DNA from: Karstenula rhodostoma CBS 690.94
Taxonomy: Eukaryota > Ascomycota > Dothideomycetes > Pleosporales > Didymosphaeriaceae
DNA: 64,000 nucleotides
Reading direction: 5' to 3'
Assembly (NCBI GenBank): GCA_010093485.1
Contig: MU001499.1
Span: 620,001 to 684,000, forward strand
The notes beneath the pieces were generated by a model, which was not told where the DNA came from, ran no database searches, and was given only the letters and a program-made list of their open reading frames with translations. The position numbers and the translations under genes are program-made. Below, piece after piece: positions 31,152 through 44,024 of this stretch (its first letter is position 1; the number at the start of each line of letters is the position of its first letter).

Positions 31152-33361
31152 ATGGCAAACTTTCGCCTCCCTTTTACGTCGCTTCTCTTGTCCATTGCTT
31201 ATTTCTGTGCCTCGAGCATATGCACACCTATCGACTCACTCTCAGGACCGCATACAGTTGATGTCCTCTCCGACCTCTTACGGCGCGAGGATGGCATCTT
31301 CTCTGTGCTGGGGATCGCGGGACTGGGAGAATCTACAATATACCCACGGCTCGAAATACGCGATCTGGAAAAGAACCACCCAGACCAGTGGAACGTATTC
31401 CTGCTTGGACTACAAAGGTTCCAGGCTATCGACCAAAACGATAAGCTTTCTTACTTCCAGATCGCCGGTAAGTTGTTGTGATCAACACCGTCTCCATGTG
31501 CTACGCGAGGAATGCGATTACGCAACGAGCAACGGCTAATTTGTCCATGCAGGAATCCACGGTCGCCCATTCGTACCTTGGGATGGCGTGAAAGGCGACG
31601 GCTATTACTGGAGCCGCTACTCGGGCTACTGCACTCACGACAGCAACATCTTCCCCACATGGCACCGACCCTTCCTGGCTTTGTTCGAGGAAGTCCTCTA
31701 CCTGAATTGTCGTGAAGCTGTCTCCGCACTTCCAGAAGGAGAGCTGAAGGACCGCTACTGGAAGGCCCTGCCCTCGTTGAGGCTTCCATACTGGGACTGG
31801 GCAGCGATACCCCCTGAAGAAGAGGGAACCCTGCCTGCGAGTGTGCAGGCTGATACTGTCAATGTGACGATGCCCAACGGAACAGTGACGATAAAGAATC
31901 CACTGCACTCGTACAAGTTCCACCCGCTACCGGACTGGGTATGCTCCTGCAATCACAAATTACACCAAGTGCTGACATTTCTTAGGAAGCAGAAGGCGAA
32001 GAGCGTTGGAAGGAATTCCCGTCAACGGTGAGGGGCCCGACTACAGCAGACAAGAATGCGCAAAGCAACAACACCAAAGCCGCGCAGGCGCTGCAGGAAA
32101 ACAGATCGAGTATGCAAGCGCGTGTCTACAATTTGCTCGCTATGCAACATAGTTATCTTAACATGAGTACTAAATTGATACCGGGAGATAGTATGGAGAG
32201 TATTCATGGGACCATTCATGATGGCATTGGACAGGATGGAACGATGACTTGGTTGTTCTACTCGGCCTTTGATCCATCATTTTGGTTGCATCATTGGTAA
32301 GTAACTGCGAGGGGACTAAGATGTTGATGCTAACGATGACAGTAATGTTGACCGGCTACTGGCAATGTGGCAAGCATTGGTATGCATCTCTCCTGTTCTT
32401 GGACGCGAGCAGTTCCACGTTTACATCCAGCGCACAGAACCCAAACGAATGGGTAGAAAACTTCACCACGCCCAGCCCAACCTTCTACTCCCCCGCAAAT
32501 TACGACGTCAACGGGAGCACAGGTACAGGCCCAATATTCCCCAGTCATGCACCATTCACTGATGCACCCATAGCGCTCAAGCCCTTCCATAGAGATGACT
32601 CCGGCAAGTTCTGGACCTCCGACTCCATCCGCGACCACACCATCTTCGGCTACACCTACCTAGACCTCCTCGACCTCCCCAAAAACACCTCCCTCAACGC
32701 CCGCGGCGTCTCCACCTCGCTTATCGCCCGCGTGAACGCCCTCTACGGCCCCAATGCCTCGCCCCTGCTGTCCCCCGAGCTGCGCAACCCCAAGCTGAAG
32801 CGCGGCATCGCGACCACGGGCGCCCCGAACTTCGCGGACAAGCGGCAGTACACGCTGGACATCCAGGTGCACGAGTTCCGGGATGCGGGGAGTCTGAGCG
32901 TGTACGCATTTTTTGGAGCGCCGGAGGGCGCACTGGAGGGGTGGGGGAGGAGCCCTGGGTTCGTGGGGACAACGTCGATACTGGGCGCGAGCAAGAAGGC
33001 GCATCAGAAGGCGCATAGTGTTATCCCACTGACGCCGGCGCTGGAGACCAAGGCGAGGGAGGGGGAGCTGGGGAGTTTGGCTGAGGGGGATGTCGAGGCG
33101 TATTTGAGGAGGAATTTGAGGTGGAGGGTTGTCAAGGTGAGTTCTTTGGGATGTTGAGCGGAGACGAGAAAAGAGACTGACGGTGTGTAGCAAAACGTCG
33201 ATCTTACCGACTGCGATGCGGACGAGACGCCGGGTTTGGAAGTGGCAGTAACGTGGCAGGAGATTGAGCCTGCGTTTAGCATGAACGAGTTCCCGAAGGC
33301 GGCTGGCGAGGTGCAGGAGTTGCTCTGCGCGGATGGGAATAACAAGGGGCACTTCAAATAG
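31152..33361 (+). CDS. Tyrosinase (type-3 copper, common central domain)
   Basis: Six exons: 31152-31467, 31553-31938, 31986-32296, 32343-32379, 32438-33136 and 33191-33361, giving 639 residues. The N-terminus (FRLPFTSLLLSIAYFCASS) looks like a signal peptide. Copper-A residues are in IHGRPFVPWDG and FPTWHRPFLALFEEVLY; copper-B residues in SIHGTIHDGIG and [20 protein letters not shown], the last assembled across an intron. The C-terminal ~250 residues form the shielding/tail domain typical of fungal tyrosinases (YTLDIQVHEF, SVYAFFGAPEGA). Family enzymes hydroxylate monophenols and oxidise o-diphenols to quinones, feeding melanin formation. No other pigment gene is adjacent. Exon 4 is only 37 nt. 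The predicted secretion is inference. Confidence 0.93.
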
Positions 33362-33672
33362 AAGAGGGGAGGTGGTTAGGAAAGGGGATGTCATTCGTTT
33401 CAGAGATAAATATACTTAGCTGTGCGGTACACTTAGTGCTTAGATAAAGTTGTTGTTGGTGCTGTTGGAGGATGCTTTAAGGTTTTGCGTTGTTTTGCTT
33501 TCCTTTATATAGACGATCTTTGAATTAATCACATGGGTACTCATTTAGTTCTGTTAAAAGTGATCAAATCTTAGTTGACAGTACCCGTAATGATCTTGAA
33601 GAATACGATTTACGGAAAGGAGGGTCTAATCGATCTGAAGCTCCCGGTAGTCATGTCCGGAAATCCACCACT
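33362..33672. other. Convergent 3' spacer
   Basis: About 310 bp between the tyrosinase and ADE2 stop codons; AT-rich, presumably both 3' UTRs. Confidence 0.5.
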
Positions 33673-35376
33673 CTACCACTTCCCCATACCCTTCAGATAC
33701 TTCTCGAAACCTTGGTCAAGCAACTCTTGGTCCTTCCTAAGCACTTCCTTCTCATTGCCCTCCATCCACACGCGCAACCGCTCCCTGACAGATAGATCCG
33801 TCGCACCGAGGATCCTCACCGCCAACAACGCTGCGTTCGTCGAGTTGTTGATGCCCACCGTGGCCACCGGCTCGCCCCGTGGCATCTGTGTCATGCTCAC
33901 CAGACTGTCCCAGCCATCCATGTGTGTCGCCTTGACGGGCAGTCCGATGACGGGAAGCGTGGTCCATGATGCGCACATACCAGGTAGATGGGCGGCACCT
34001 CCCGCGGCACCAATGATCACGCGGAGGCTCGTGTCGGCGGCGGACTTGGAGAACTCGCGCAGCCAGTCAGGCGTGCGATGCGCGGAGGTGATGCGCACTG
34101 TGAAGGGGACTTCGAGTTTCTCGAGGATCTGGAGACCAGCTTTGAGCACGGGGAGATCAGAGTCAGACCCCATGATGACGGCGACGAGGGGCTCGTCGGT
34201 CTTTACAGCGCGGGGACCAAGGGATTTGCCCTTCTGGTCGTCGACGAAGTCGATGAGGGGCTGGATTTCGGTCTCGGCTTCGACCAGCGTTGGCGCGGTG
34301 ACGGTGATGTGGCCCATCTTGCGGCCGGGGCGGGCATCTCCTTTTCCATAGAGGTGGATGGAGGCGTTGGGGGAGGCATATGCTTTGTGGGCGACTTGGA
34401 TGTGCGAGTCTGGGTTCTTGCCACCGAGGATATTGAGCATGATTGAGGGCTCGCGGAGGCGGAGGGCGGAGGACGGGATGGGGATGTCGAGGATGGCGCG
34501 GAGGTGGGCATCATATTGAGAGAGGGGGCAGGCTTCGATGGTGTAGTGGCCGGAGTTGTGCGGTCGCGGGGCGATCTCGTTGATGAGGAGCGTGTCATCT
34601 TTGAGGAGGAACATCTCCACGCCGAAGACACCCTTGCCTTCGAACGCACCAATGGCCTTCTTTGCTAGCTCTTGTGCCCTCTCTGTGGTCGTCTTGGAGA
34701 CGTTCCTTGGCGGCGCATAGGTGAGCTTGCAGATTGAGTCTTCGTGCACCGTCTCAACGGTGGGGAACGTGAGAACGCCATCCTTGGTCTTGACCACCAT
34801 GACAGCAAGCTCCATTCTGAAGTCGGCCCAGCGCTCCGCATACAATGGCCGGTCGCCCAATGCCTTGATTGCCGCATCGACATCATCTGCGGTCTTGACC
34901 ACGAAGTTTCCCCGCCCGTCATACGCATCCGTCTTGCTCTTGAGCATGAAAGGGTAGCCAAAGCGCTCTCCAACAGCCTTCAAGCCATCCGCTCCTTTGC
35001 CTTCCAAGTCCTCACTCTCCGCAACATCAACGCCATGCTCTTTCAGGTACCCTTTCTGTGCATACTTGTCCTTGATTGTCCTCAACGTTTTCCAGCTGGG
35101 CTCGACAGCGACCTCGCCAGCGACTTCTTCGAGCATGTGCGTATCCACGTGCTCAATCTCGACGGTAACGACATCGCAAGCCTGGGCAAGTTTCTTGACA
35201 GCTGAGGCATCTTTGAAGGAGCCTTCTATGTGGCCATCATGTGCTGATATTTGTTTGGCGGGCGATGCTGCTGCGTCCAAGACGTTGACTTGGATGTTCA
35301 ATCGGTTCGCGGCTTCAATGAGCATGCGGCCAAGTTGGCCACCACCCAACACTCCCACTATTCTAGAGTCGGCCAT
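33673..35376 (-). CDS. ADE2: Phosphoribosylaminoimidazole carboxylase (AIR carboxylase), PurK-PurE fusion
   Basis: An intronless 567-residue protein. The N-terminal ~390 residues are an ATP-grasp PurK domain (IVGVLGGGQLGRMLIEAANR, YPFMLKSKTDAYDGRGNFV, GVFGVEMFLLKDDTLLINE, APRPHNSGHYTIEAC). The C-terminal ~165 residues are a PurE domain (VAVIMGSDSDLPVL, RITSAHRTPDWL, IIGAAGGAAHLPGM, TLPVIGLPVKATHMDG, GINNSTNAALLAVRIL). The fusion converts AIR to CAIR in purine synthesis; loss gives red adenine auxotrophs in yeasts. Start at ATG 35376, directly before the conserved DSRIVGVLGGGQLG opening. Confidence 0.97.
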   Translation of the reverse strand: MADSRIVGVLGGGQLGRMLIEAANRLNIQVNVLDAAASPAKQISAHDGHIEGSFKDASAVKKLAQACDVVTVEIEHVDTHMLEEVAGEVAVEPSWKTLRTIKDKYAQKGYLKEHGVDVAESEDLEGKGADGLKAVGERFGYPFMLKSKTDAYDGRGNFVVKTADDVDAAIKALGDRPLYAERWADFRMELAVMVVKTKDGVLTFPTVETVHEDSICKLTYAPPRNVSKTTTERAQELAKKAIGAFEGKGVFGVEMFLLKDDTLLINEIAPRPHNSGHYTIEACPLSQYDAHLRAILDIPIPSSALRLREPSIMLNILGGKNPDSHIQVAHKAYASPNASIHLYGKGDARPGRKMGHITVTAPTLVEAETEIQPLIDFVDDQKGKSLGPRAVKTDEPLVAVIMGSDSDLPVLKAGLQILEKLEVPFTVRITSAHRTPDWLREFSKSAADTSLRVIIGAAGGAAHLPGMCASWTTLPVIGLPVKATHMDGWDSLVSMTQMPRGEPVATVGINNSTNAALLAVRILGATDLSVRERLRVWMEGNEKEVLRKDQELLDQGFEKYLKGMGKW

Positions 35377-36066
35377 TGGTCGTGAGCTGGCTGCTTGAGC
35401 TTGTGACCAGGTGTTAGACTGTGTACTCGAAATATTGATGTAGCGCTGCTGGAGATGTGAAGTGGCCGTGGTTCCGATTGCGGAAAGACGCTAGTACTCT
35501 GACTGGGGTCGATTGGTGGGGAAGTTTTCGACAAGTAAAAATTCGAGCGCCCGCACGTCACGGAAGGCAGAGCACGGCTGAAATGTCTGCTTCCTGCTGC
35601 TACCTTCTAGGCACCAGATTAGGTGGTAATTGTCGGACTTCGGTTCGCAGGACGTGCTGTCAGACAAGAGCATCAGCCCCTGAGAGCGAATGTATGAAGT
35701 GGCATTCGCTTTGCATTGCATCGCCACTGCGTTTATGTTGAATTTACAACCAAGTGAAGTGGCATGGATATTCGAGGGGAAAGTGCCATGACAACCACAC
35801 GTGTGTAAATCATAGACTGCAACTGTTGTCACTCGCAAGAAAAAGCTCTCCATTTGCAAATTATCACTTGAGGAATCGATTTCATCGAATCATCCGATGA
35901 GCCCCGAGAGCCCACGGCATACTTTCATTGCATTTCATTGCAAGCATGAGTATCTTTTTTAACCCATAAGAGTCTTCGCCAGACATGATGCACGCCAAAT
36001 TGACCATAACCCATGACCATGTCCACGCCGGCGACCCAAGGAAACAGCTCCACCCCATCAAGGCGC
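35377..36066. other. ADE2 promoter and L18 3' flank
   Basis: Non-coding. A CACGTG core inside ACCACACGTGTGT lies near 35797-35806. Short TTTCATTGCA repeats near 35925-35945. Confidence 0.45.
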
Positions 36067-36842
36067 TTAGACCTTGAAACCACGCGACCGCCTGCGTCCA
36101 CGGGCACGCTCGAACTTGCGGCCCTTGCTCTGGACGTAGGGCTTCTTGTTCTTGTGGGGACCCATGCCGAAATGCTTGACGGACTCACGAGCGTTCTTGG
36201 GGCCACGGAGGAGGAGGGTGTTGGCACCGGTGGGGAAGCGGGTAGCGACCTCGTCGATGGTGAGGATCTCACCGCCGGCCTTCTCGATGCGGGCACGGGC
36301 GGAGGCAGTGAAGCGGAGAGCCGCAACGGAGAGCTTGGGGAGCTCAAGGAGACGGTTGTCGTCGGTGACGGTGCCAACGATGACGACGGTCTTGCCCTCG
36401 TGGGTCTTGGCGGTGTGCTTGTTGGCAGCGGTCGCGACGATCTTGGACAAGCTGACCGCTATTCGAATGTTAGTCCATCTGCTGTTGCTCATACAGTACC
36501 GAGGGCATCTTACGGGGTCGGTTGACCTTGGACATCATAAGACGGCGGAGGACAACCTTGTTGAAGGGCGCGTCGGTTCGGCCTGATGGATGGTCAGCAC
36601 TCCAGGATTGCGACTCGACTCGAGCGACTTACGGGCCAGGAACTTGTACAGGCGCACCAACAACTTCACGTAGGGGTTGTCGGACTTGGGCACCTCTGTA
36701 CACTCGTCAATTCTCACTCTCTCGATCATGTTGCGTCCTGAGGACAGCGATTCGCCGGCGCATCGCTGCGCCGACTCGACGGGGAAGAACACATACTGCG
36801 GTGCCCGTCTCGAACATGATGGCGGTCGAGGTCAATGCCCAT
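36067..36842 (-). CDS. rpl18: 60S ribosomal protein L18 (eL18)
   Basis: Four exons: 36842-36797, 36695-36633, 36582-36514 and 36458-36067, giving 189 residues. The spliced N-terminus [15 protein letters not shown], then [38 protein letters not shown] and VNRPVSLSKIV, matches eL18 exactly in order. The large exon contains [31 protein letters not shown] and the C-terminal [20 protein letters not shown]. It is a core component of the large ribosomal subunit. Three introns in the first 60 codons is common in fungal ribosomal protein genes. A repeat/palindrome module sits about 60-150 bp upstream. Confidence 0.97.
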
Positions 36843-36902
36843 TTTGACAGAACACTGAGATTGCGGTGGTGTTGAGCTGTTGGGTTAGTATTGTCGAAGT
36901 TC

Positions 36903-36993
36903 GAAATTCGTGTGGGCGCGGAAATTCGTGTGGGCGCGGATGCCGCTAAAGTAGCGGCTTGGCGGAATGGCTCGCTCACCGCCCTTAGCGGCA
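36903..36993 (-). promoter_or_regulatory. Candidate L18 promoter module: 18-bp duplication plus GCCGCTA palindromes
   Basis: A perfect tandem duplication of an 18-bp unit (36903-36920, 36921-36938; GAAATTCGTGTGGGCGCG) is followed by GCCGCTA-AAG-TAGCGGC (36942-36958, perfect 7-bp arms). A further TTAGCGGCA lies at 36985-36993, which is the reverse complement of TGCCGCTAA at 36941-36949. It is 61-151 bp upstream of the L18 start. A role in ribosomal protein gene regulation is inferred from position. Confidence 0.5.
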
Positions 36994-37468
36994 GAAAAGC
37001 AGACCCAAGCGAGAAAACGAAGGCGGCGGCGGATATTGCAAATACGGAACAGCTTCAGCAGTGACTTTTCGGTCTATTATCATTATTAAGCTAGTACATG
37101 TACAGCGCAGGTCTTCCAGAACCTGCGGGGGTCTATCTATAACACCATGTGTAGTTTTCATACCATCATAGCTTCCTTAGGTATGTGACGAGACCATTGT
37201 CATGCTTTGTCTGTCGATCCAAGGAAAATTGCCTCATCGCGGCCTCCTTCAAAAGGGCCTGCGGGGCAAAGAAGGTACCTATGCGTCTATGCTTGCAACA
37301 CTTAATGAAACACGAATCTGCTGTAGCCAAGGCCACCGATTGAAAATAACAGAACAGGGAGGACTGAATTGCAACGTCCTCGAGCGCACCGAACCTAGTC
37401 TTTGGCATTTCAAGATTGTGCCATGATCCGGCTTCGGACGTTGTGAATATCTGACGCTATCGAAGCGT
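36994..37468. other. Intergenic, no gene seen
   Basis: Between the L18 promoter and the transporter 3' end. Short frames only. Confidence 0.45.
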
Positions 37469-38874
37469 TCAAATCTGCTTGTCTCCAATCATGTTGCCGA
37501 TGCCATTGTAGAGCTTATCGGCGGACTCAGGGGCATATCTCGGCCCAAGAGATCCAAAAACGAGAAAGAACGAGATGATCACGCCGCCAAAGATCATGAG
37601 CTTGCGCAGAATCGGACGGGTCTGCCCAAGCTCCGCCCAGGCCAGCGAGCCTTGACCGAGGTACTCCTTCATCTTCTGGCCACCGAGCTTGTAGTAAACC
37701 AGACCACCCAGGGCAATGCTGTAACCAAAAGCCTGGAGCAAGCTGACGGGGTCGCGGAACAACATGATGGAGGCGAAGACAAGGAGAATGTCCTTGAGCA
37801 CACCGGACAAGGTGAGGACCAGAGACGATGTCTTGCCGACCTTGTAATTGTTAGCGTGTATCTGTGACTGCAGAGAGCTTAGCATACCAGGAAAACGACC
37901 GAAACATTGAGCATGAAGGCAATCGACGCATTAGCAAAGAGCGTAAAGCCGCCAACGCGGTTGATGTCGTCCATGGTCAAGATGGGCAGCTCGGTGAACA
38001 AGCAGATTATGCCGTTCATAACTGCGCAGGCCGGAGCATAGTAGTAGAGCGAGACCAGGGGATCCATCTTGAATTCGGCGGAGCTGAGCAGACGTTCGAC
38101 CATGGACAAGCGGATGGCCTCAAAGATGATACCGCCGACCTGGAAGAGGAAGCCAACCATGACAAACTTGATCTCGCCGAGCGAGGCAATGATCACACCA
38201 ATGACAATGAAGGATACATTGCCAAGGGTCTTCATGTTAGGCGGGTGCAAGCCCATTGTCCAGGTGGTGATCAGGACGGCAACAGGTGTGGTGGCCTGAA
38301 GATTGTCAATGCCTGCGGGTACCTCGAGCTGGTGATGGTTATCCTACCTTGAGCATCTGGATGAAAGCAACACTCAAGTACAGGTATGCCTTGTTACCGC
38401 AGATCAAGCTCAAACTGAAGAAGATTCCAATAGGAACGATCGCGCGGAGGTATACGCGGCCCGTCATGGGCACCTTCTTCCGTGAGTCGAGGATGGTGGT
38501 GAAGCGTGCGAGGAGCTGCGTCATGACGGTCGCGAAGACGAGATGCCATGTCGTTAGGAAGATAGCTGCAGATGTTAGTCTTGCTGGCAGGAGCGCGGGA
38601 GCTTGTCTTGAACGTACGGAAGTCTGTGATAGTATTAGCAGCTGTGCCTTGGCATTGGCTGAGTTGACTTACGGAACTTTGCCGTGTCCAGAATGTACTT
38701 GTTGAATATGATGACGCTGGAACTGAGGGCAATCCATGTCGCGATGTACACTGCAGGGTGCAAGGAGTCGGACTGTGGCTCGGCGCGCTTGAGGTTTGGG
38801 TTGACGGTTGGCAGCACCGGCAGGGCGGGGTCGCGAGCATTGTCGAGCGACGCGCGCACCTTTTCGTCTGACAT
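37469..38874 (-). CDS. Triose-phosphate transporter family (DMT superfamily) membrane protein
   Basis: Five exons: 38874-38673, a 6-nt microexon 38623-38618, 38565-38348, 38295-37888 and 37840-37469, giving 401 residues. About ten hydrophobic helices are visible: YIATWIALSSSVIIFNKYIL, LTTWHLVFATVMTQLLA, IVPIGIFFSLSLICGNKAYL, VSFIVIGVIIASLGEIKFVM, CAVMNGIICLFTELPIL, LFANASIAFMLNVSVVFL, LVLTLSGVLKDILLVFASIM and FGYSIALGGLVYYKLGG. The FNKYIL, LTTWH, Y-LSVAFIQMLK and GKTSSLVLTLSGVLKD motifs are hallmarks of fungal TPT/SLC35-type carriers, which usually exchange nucleotide sugars or phosphorylated metabolites in Golgi or ER membranes. The substrate cannot be told. The N- and C-terminal tails are hydrophilic. 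Intron 4 uses an AAG acceptor. Confidence 0.88.
38618..38623 (-). other. 6-nt microexon of the transporter gene
   Basis: ACTTCC lies between two ordinary introns (38672-38624 and 38617-38566), each with a good donor, a CTAAT/CTAAC branch and a CAG acceptor. Including it gives KFHFPIFLTTWH; skipping it keeps the frame but removes two residues from a conserved stretch. Confidence 0.7.
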
Positions 38875-40227
38875 GGTCGCGGTGTGTAGGGCGTGTGAGG
38901 ACGAGACTCAGCGAGGGTTGCTGTCTTGGTGGCGTCGGGGAGGCAGGCAATAGAAGAGTGCTGTGGCCGTTTCGTCGGGGGCGTCACCGGTGGAGCTTGA
39001 CTGGCGCGGGCAGCTGACTACTGCGGGAAATTTCCTGCGGATGCGATGGTGACAGGCGGCGTAGGACGGAGCGGTGCGCACACACAGAGTCGAGGTGAAA
39101 CAGGACGACTCGCTGAGGCTGACAATCGAAAGGGAGTGAGCGCAGGCAGACGAGAAAAGTACAGATGCGGGTAAATGAGGCCAGGGGGTGTGGAGCGGGA
39201 GTCGGGGGTCGCAGCGCAGTAGCGACGCGGTCCTTCAGGCGCAGCACGGGCGCGCTCGCAGTGGTGCAAGCCTCTTAAGGTAACTGGTGCTTTTGGGGCG
39301 ACGGCGGATGACGTGCTCAGCGAAGCTTGAGCTTGAGCTTGAGCGCAGCGGCGGCGGATCGTTGCAGTTCAGAGCCCACCTGAAACGGGCGGTCGAAGGT
39401 GGTCCTCTTGTACGCGCAATCACTGCCTCAAATCCGCACCCGTACAAGCAGCGCTTTGCGGCCGTGCTGCGACTATACTACGCGTAGTCCATGCACCCAG
39501 AGGAACGCCCTAAAATAGCAGCCGCGTCTGTCACGGCAGTAGAACGCAACCGTGGTACATGTCGCCTTGCGCACATCGAGCATCCACCATGGAAATATCT
39601 CATCGCTATCAGGCACATGCCAAGGAGGACGCCGTCCTCCCATTCCACTGGCCACTCGCCGTACAAAGGGATCGTGCAAAGTGGCTGTCCAGTGTCCGAC
39701 CATACGGCAGTCGGTGTATCACATCATCCCCCACAGCACGAGCTCCCGCACAATAGTCTGTGGGACGTGACGAAGCCGTCTTGATGGTCTTCTGCGTCTT
39801 GCACCCGCTTCTACTTGTAATGTTCGCGATACGATGCAGGCTCCGGGCGCAGACGACACCAGCAGTCGAGACTGCGGCTCCAGCCTGGCGCACACCAGCA
39901 CACCAGCACACGACACCAGGCGGCTAGGGTGACAGTGAGCAGCGCACGCCAATCAGGGCGCCCACGCACCACGCAGCAAAGCGTCGCGTCTCGGGGCGAT
40001 GTGCGGTGCCCCTTTTCGCTGTTGCCGCATCGACCACATCCTAGGACCGCTAGGTGTAACCCGCAGCCTTGGCGCTCTAGACACTGAAGTTGTTTTATAC
40101 CATCTCGCCCCAGCAACCGCCTCGCGTCTCCAGATACCCAATTGATACCCCCAGTTTCGGGTACATGCTCAACTACGCTCGTCAGACGCTGAAACGAGTT
40201 CCTAGCTTCCAAGAGCTGCTCGGCGCC
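38875..40227. other. Divergent spacer
   Basis: Lies between the transporter (minus) and UDP-galactopyranose mutase (plus). Frames are short and overlapping. An ACACCAGC-type short repeat lies near 39893-39915. An upstream in-frame ATG for the mutase lies at 40165. Confidence 0.45.
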
Positions 40228-41954
<1,727 letters not shown>

Positions 41955-42485
41955 TCCTGTTTCACAGGACATTGTAAACTGTCAACAGGAGGCTAGCGGA
42001 TTTATGCAGCCGGGAACGATAAACGGGATATGAACAGCATGAAACTTAGGATACCAGGATGAACAATTAGATGTAATGGTGTATGGAGCTAAGGCTCGGG
42101 GTCCTCGCGACTGCTTCGCTTCGTCTGCTGCAGACAGGCGGTATCTTGCACAAAAGCTATTGAAAATAGACTAGATTCGCCATGTTAATCTCGTTTCGGG
42201 GGGTTGTGACCATGTGTACTTGTGTGATTGTTGCGGGCGTTACGGGTGGTTGCACGCCGGGTCGTGCCGTCCGTGATCACACCGCATTGGGGTCTCGATG
42301 GCGTCGAGTCCGCTGGCACCAGTTTCTCGAAGAGGGTTGATATGTGTGACCGAGCCATTGCAGCACAGGATACGTGCTCGAAAAACAGCTTTTCATGCAT
42401 TCGTCTATGATTTCTACAACCGGCCTAAGAAAGACGATGCTTTTCTTTCCCTCTCGATCCTCTCGAGTGCCCGCTCACACCCCAC
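41955..42485. other. Convergent spacer
   Basis: About 530 bp between the mutase and PRO2 stop codons; no gene seen. Confidence 0.5.
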
Positions 42486-44024
42486 TCACGCCTTTCCAGC
42501 CCTGAACTTCCTCAGCACCTCCCTCTCCTCCTCGTTCCTTGCAACACCCTCATCCTGCAGCACCTCATGCTTCCACTTCTTCCCCCCAGCCCCATACTCG
42601 GCACTAACCTGCGCATCTCCCACAATGGTCCACTTGTAAATCGTCAGTCCCTCCAGCCCCACCGGGCCGCGGCTGTGGATCTTGTTCGTGCTGATGCCGA
42701 CCTCGGTGCCGAAGCCGTAGCGCTGACCATCCGCCATGCGCGTCGACGTGTTCCAGTACACGGAGCTGGAGTCGATGCCTGCGAGGAAGGCGGTTGCCGT
42801 GGGGGCGTCGAGGGTGAGGATGGCGTCGGTGTGGTGCGAGGAGTGGGCGTTGATGTGCGTGATTGCTTCGTCTACGGTCTTCACTGTCTTTACGGCGAGG
42901 ATGAGGTCGAGGAACTCGGTGGCGTAGTCGGTTTCCGTGGCTTCCTGGAGGAGGGATGCGGAGTGGGCGTCTAGTTTCTCCTTTAGGGCGGAGAGGGAGG
43001 CGGGGTCGCAGCGGAGGGAGACGCCCTTGGCGAGAAGGGCTTCTGCGACGGCGGGGAGGGTGGTGGTGAGTGCGGCTTCGTTGACGAGAAGCTGCTCGAG
43101 GGCGTTGCAGCCCGCTGGGTAGGAGACCTTTGCGTCGACGATGACCTTTGTGGCTTTTTCGGCGGGGTAGTCCGGGCAGAGGTAGGTGCTGCATATGCCA
43201 TCTGCGTGGCCTAGAACGGGGATTGAGGCGGTGGTCTTGACATAGCGGACAAGTTCGTTGCCGCCTCTAGGGATGCAGAGGTCGATGTAGGTGTCTAGCT
43301 TAAGGAGGTCGGCGATTGCGTCGCGGGTTTGGACTAGTTGGAGGCAGTCTGAAGAGACGGCTGTGCTGGACAGGGCACGGGAGATGGTGGATGCGATGGC
43401 GGCGAAGCTGTGGGATGATTCTCGCCCACCTTTCAAGATGGCTGCGTTGCCGGATTTAATGGCGAGGGCGGAGATGTTGGCGATGACTTCAGGGCGGGCT
43501 TCGAAGATGATGAGGAGGACGCCGATAGGGCATGTTACTCTGGAGAGGATGAGATTGTCGTCTAAGAGGGTACGCGCCGTGGTCTTGTTGACTGGAATTG
43601 GTTAGCCATGGTAGATGATGTCAACCAGCATATTGTAAAGCTGCATATGTCGTGCAAGATGACAGTGAGCCATAGATTGGTCGAAATGCGAGAAGAAGCG
43701 GTTGACAGGTGGGGCTGGCATACTTGGGTCTTCGAGGTCCCTCACGTCCAAGATACCCTGCAGCATGTCCTCATACTTGCCCGTCTTCCCCAGGTCCAGT
43801 CTCTTTACCAAGCTCTGGCTTAGCGTCCCACCTGCTGCAGCCTTGTTCGCATCCTCTAGGTCCTGCTTATTGGCTGCAAGGACCTCATCTTTAGCATCCG
43901 CCAACGCCTTGTGGATTGCAGTTAGCGCAGCATTGCGCTCGTCTGTGGAAAGAACTGCAAGCCTGCGCGAGCCGACTTGGGCCGCCTTCGCTACTTCCAG
44001 CGGTGTTGCGTTTGTGAGCGACAT
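42486..44024 (-). CDS. PRO2: Gamma-glutamyl phosphate reductase
   Basis: Two exons, 44024-43724 and 43591-42486, giving 468 residues. The N-terminus (ATPLEVAKAAQVGSRRLAVL) and ANKQDLEDANKAAAGG are typical. The core has RVTCPIGVLLIIFEARPEV, ANISALAIKSGNAAILKGG and IDLCIPRGGNELVRYVK. The catalytic cysteine is in SYPAGCNALEQLLV (family: PxxCNAxE). The C-terminus has ITHINAHSSHHTDAILT, SVYWNTSTRMADG and RYGFGTEVGISTNK. The enzyme reduces gamma-glutamyl phosphate to glutamate semialdehyde in proline synthesis. The 132-nt intron ends CTAACCAATTCCAG. The frame upstream of 44024 lacks an ATG, so this start is firm. Confidence 0.95.

Noticed and set aside
40165..40227. Upstream in-frame ATG for UDP-galactopyranose mutase
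   Set aside because: Weaker start context and would add 21 residues not expected in the family; kept as an alternative only.
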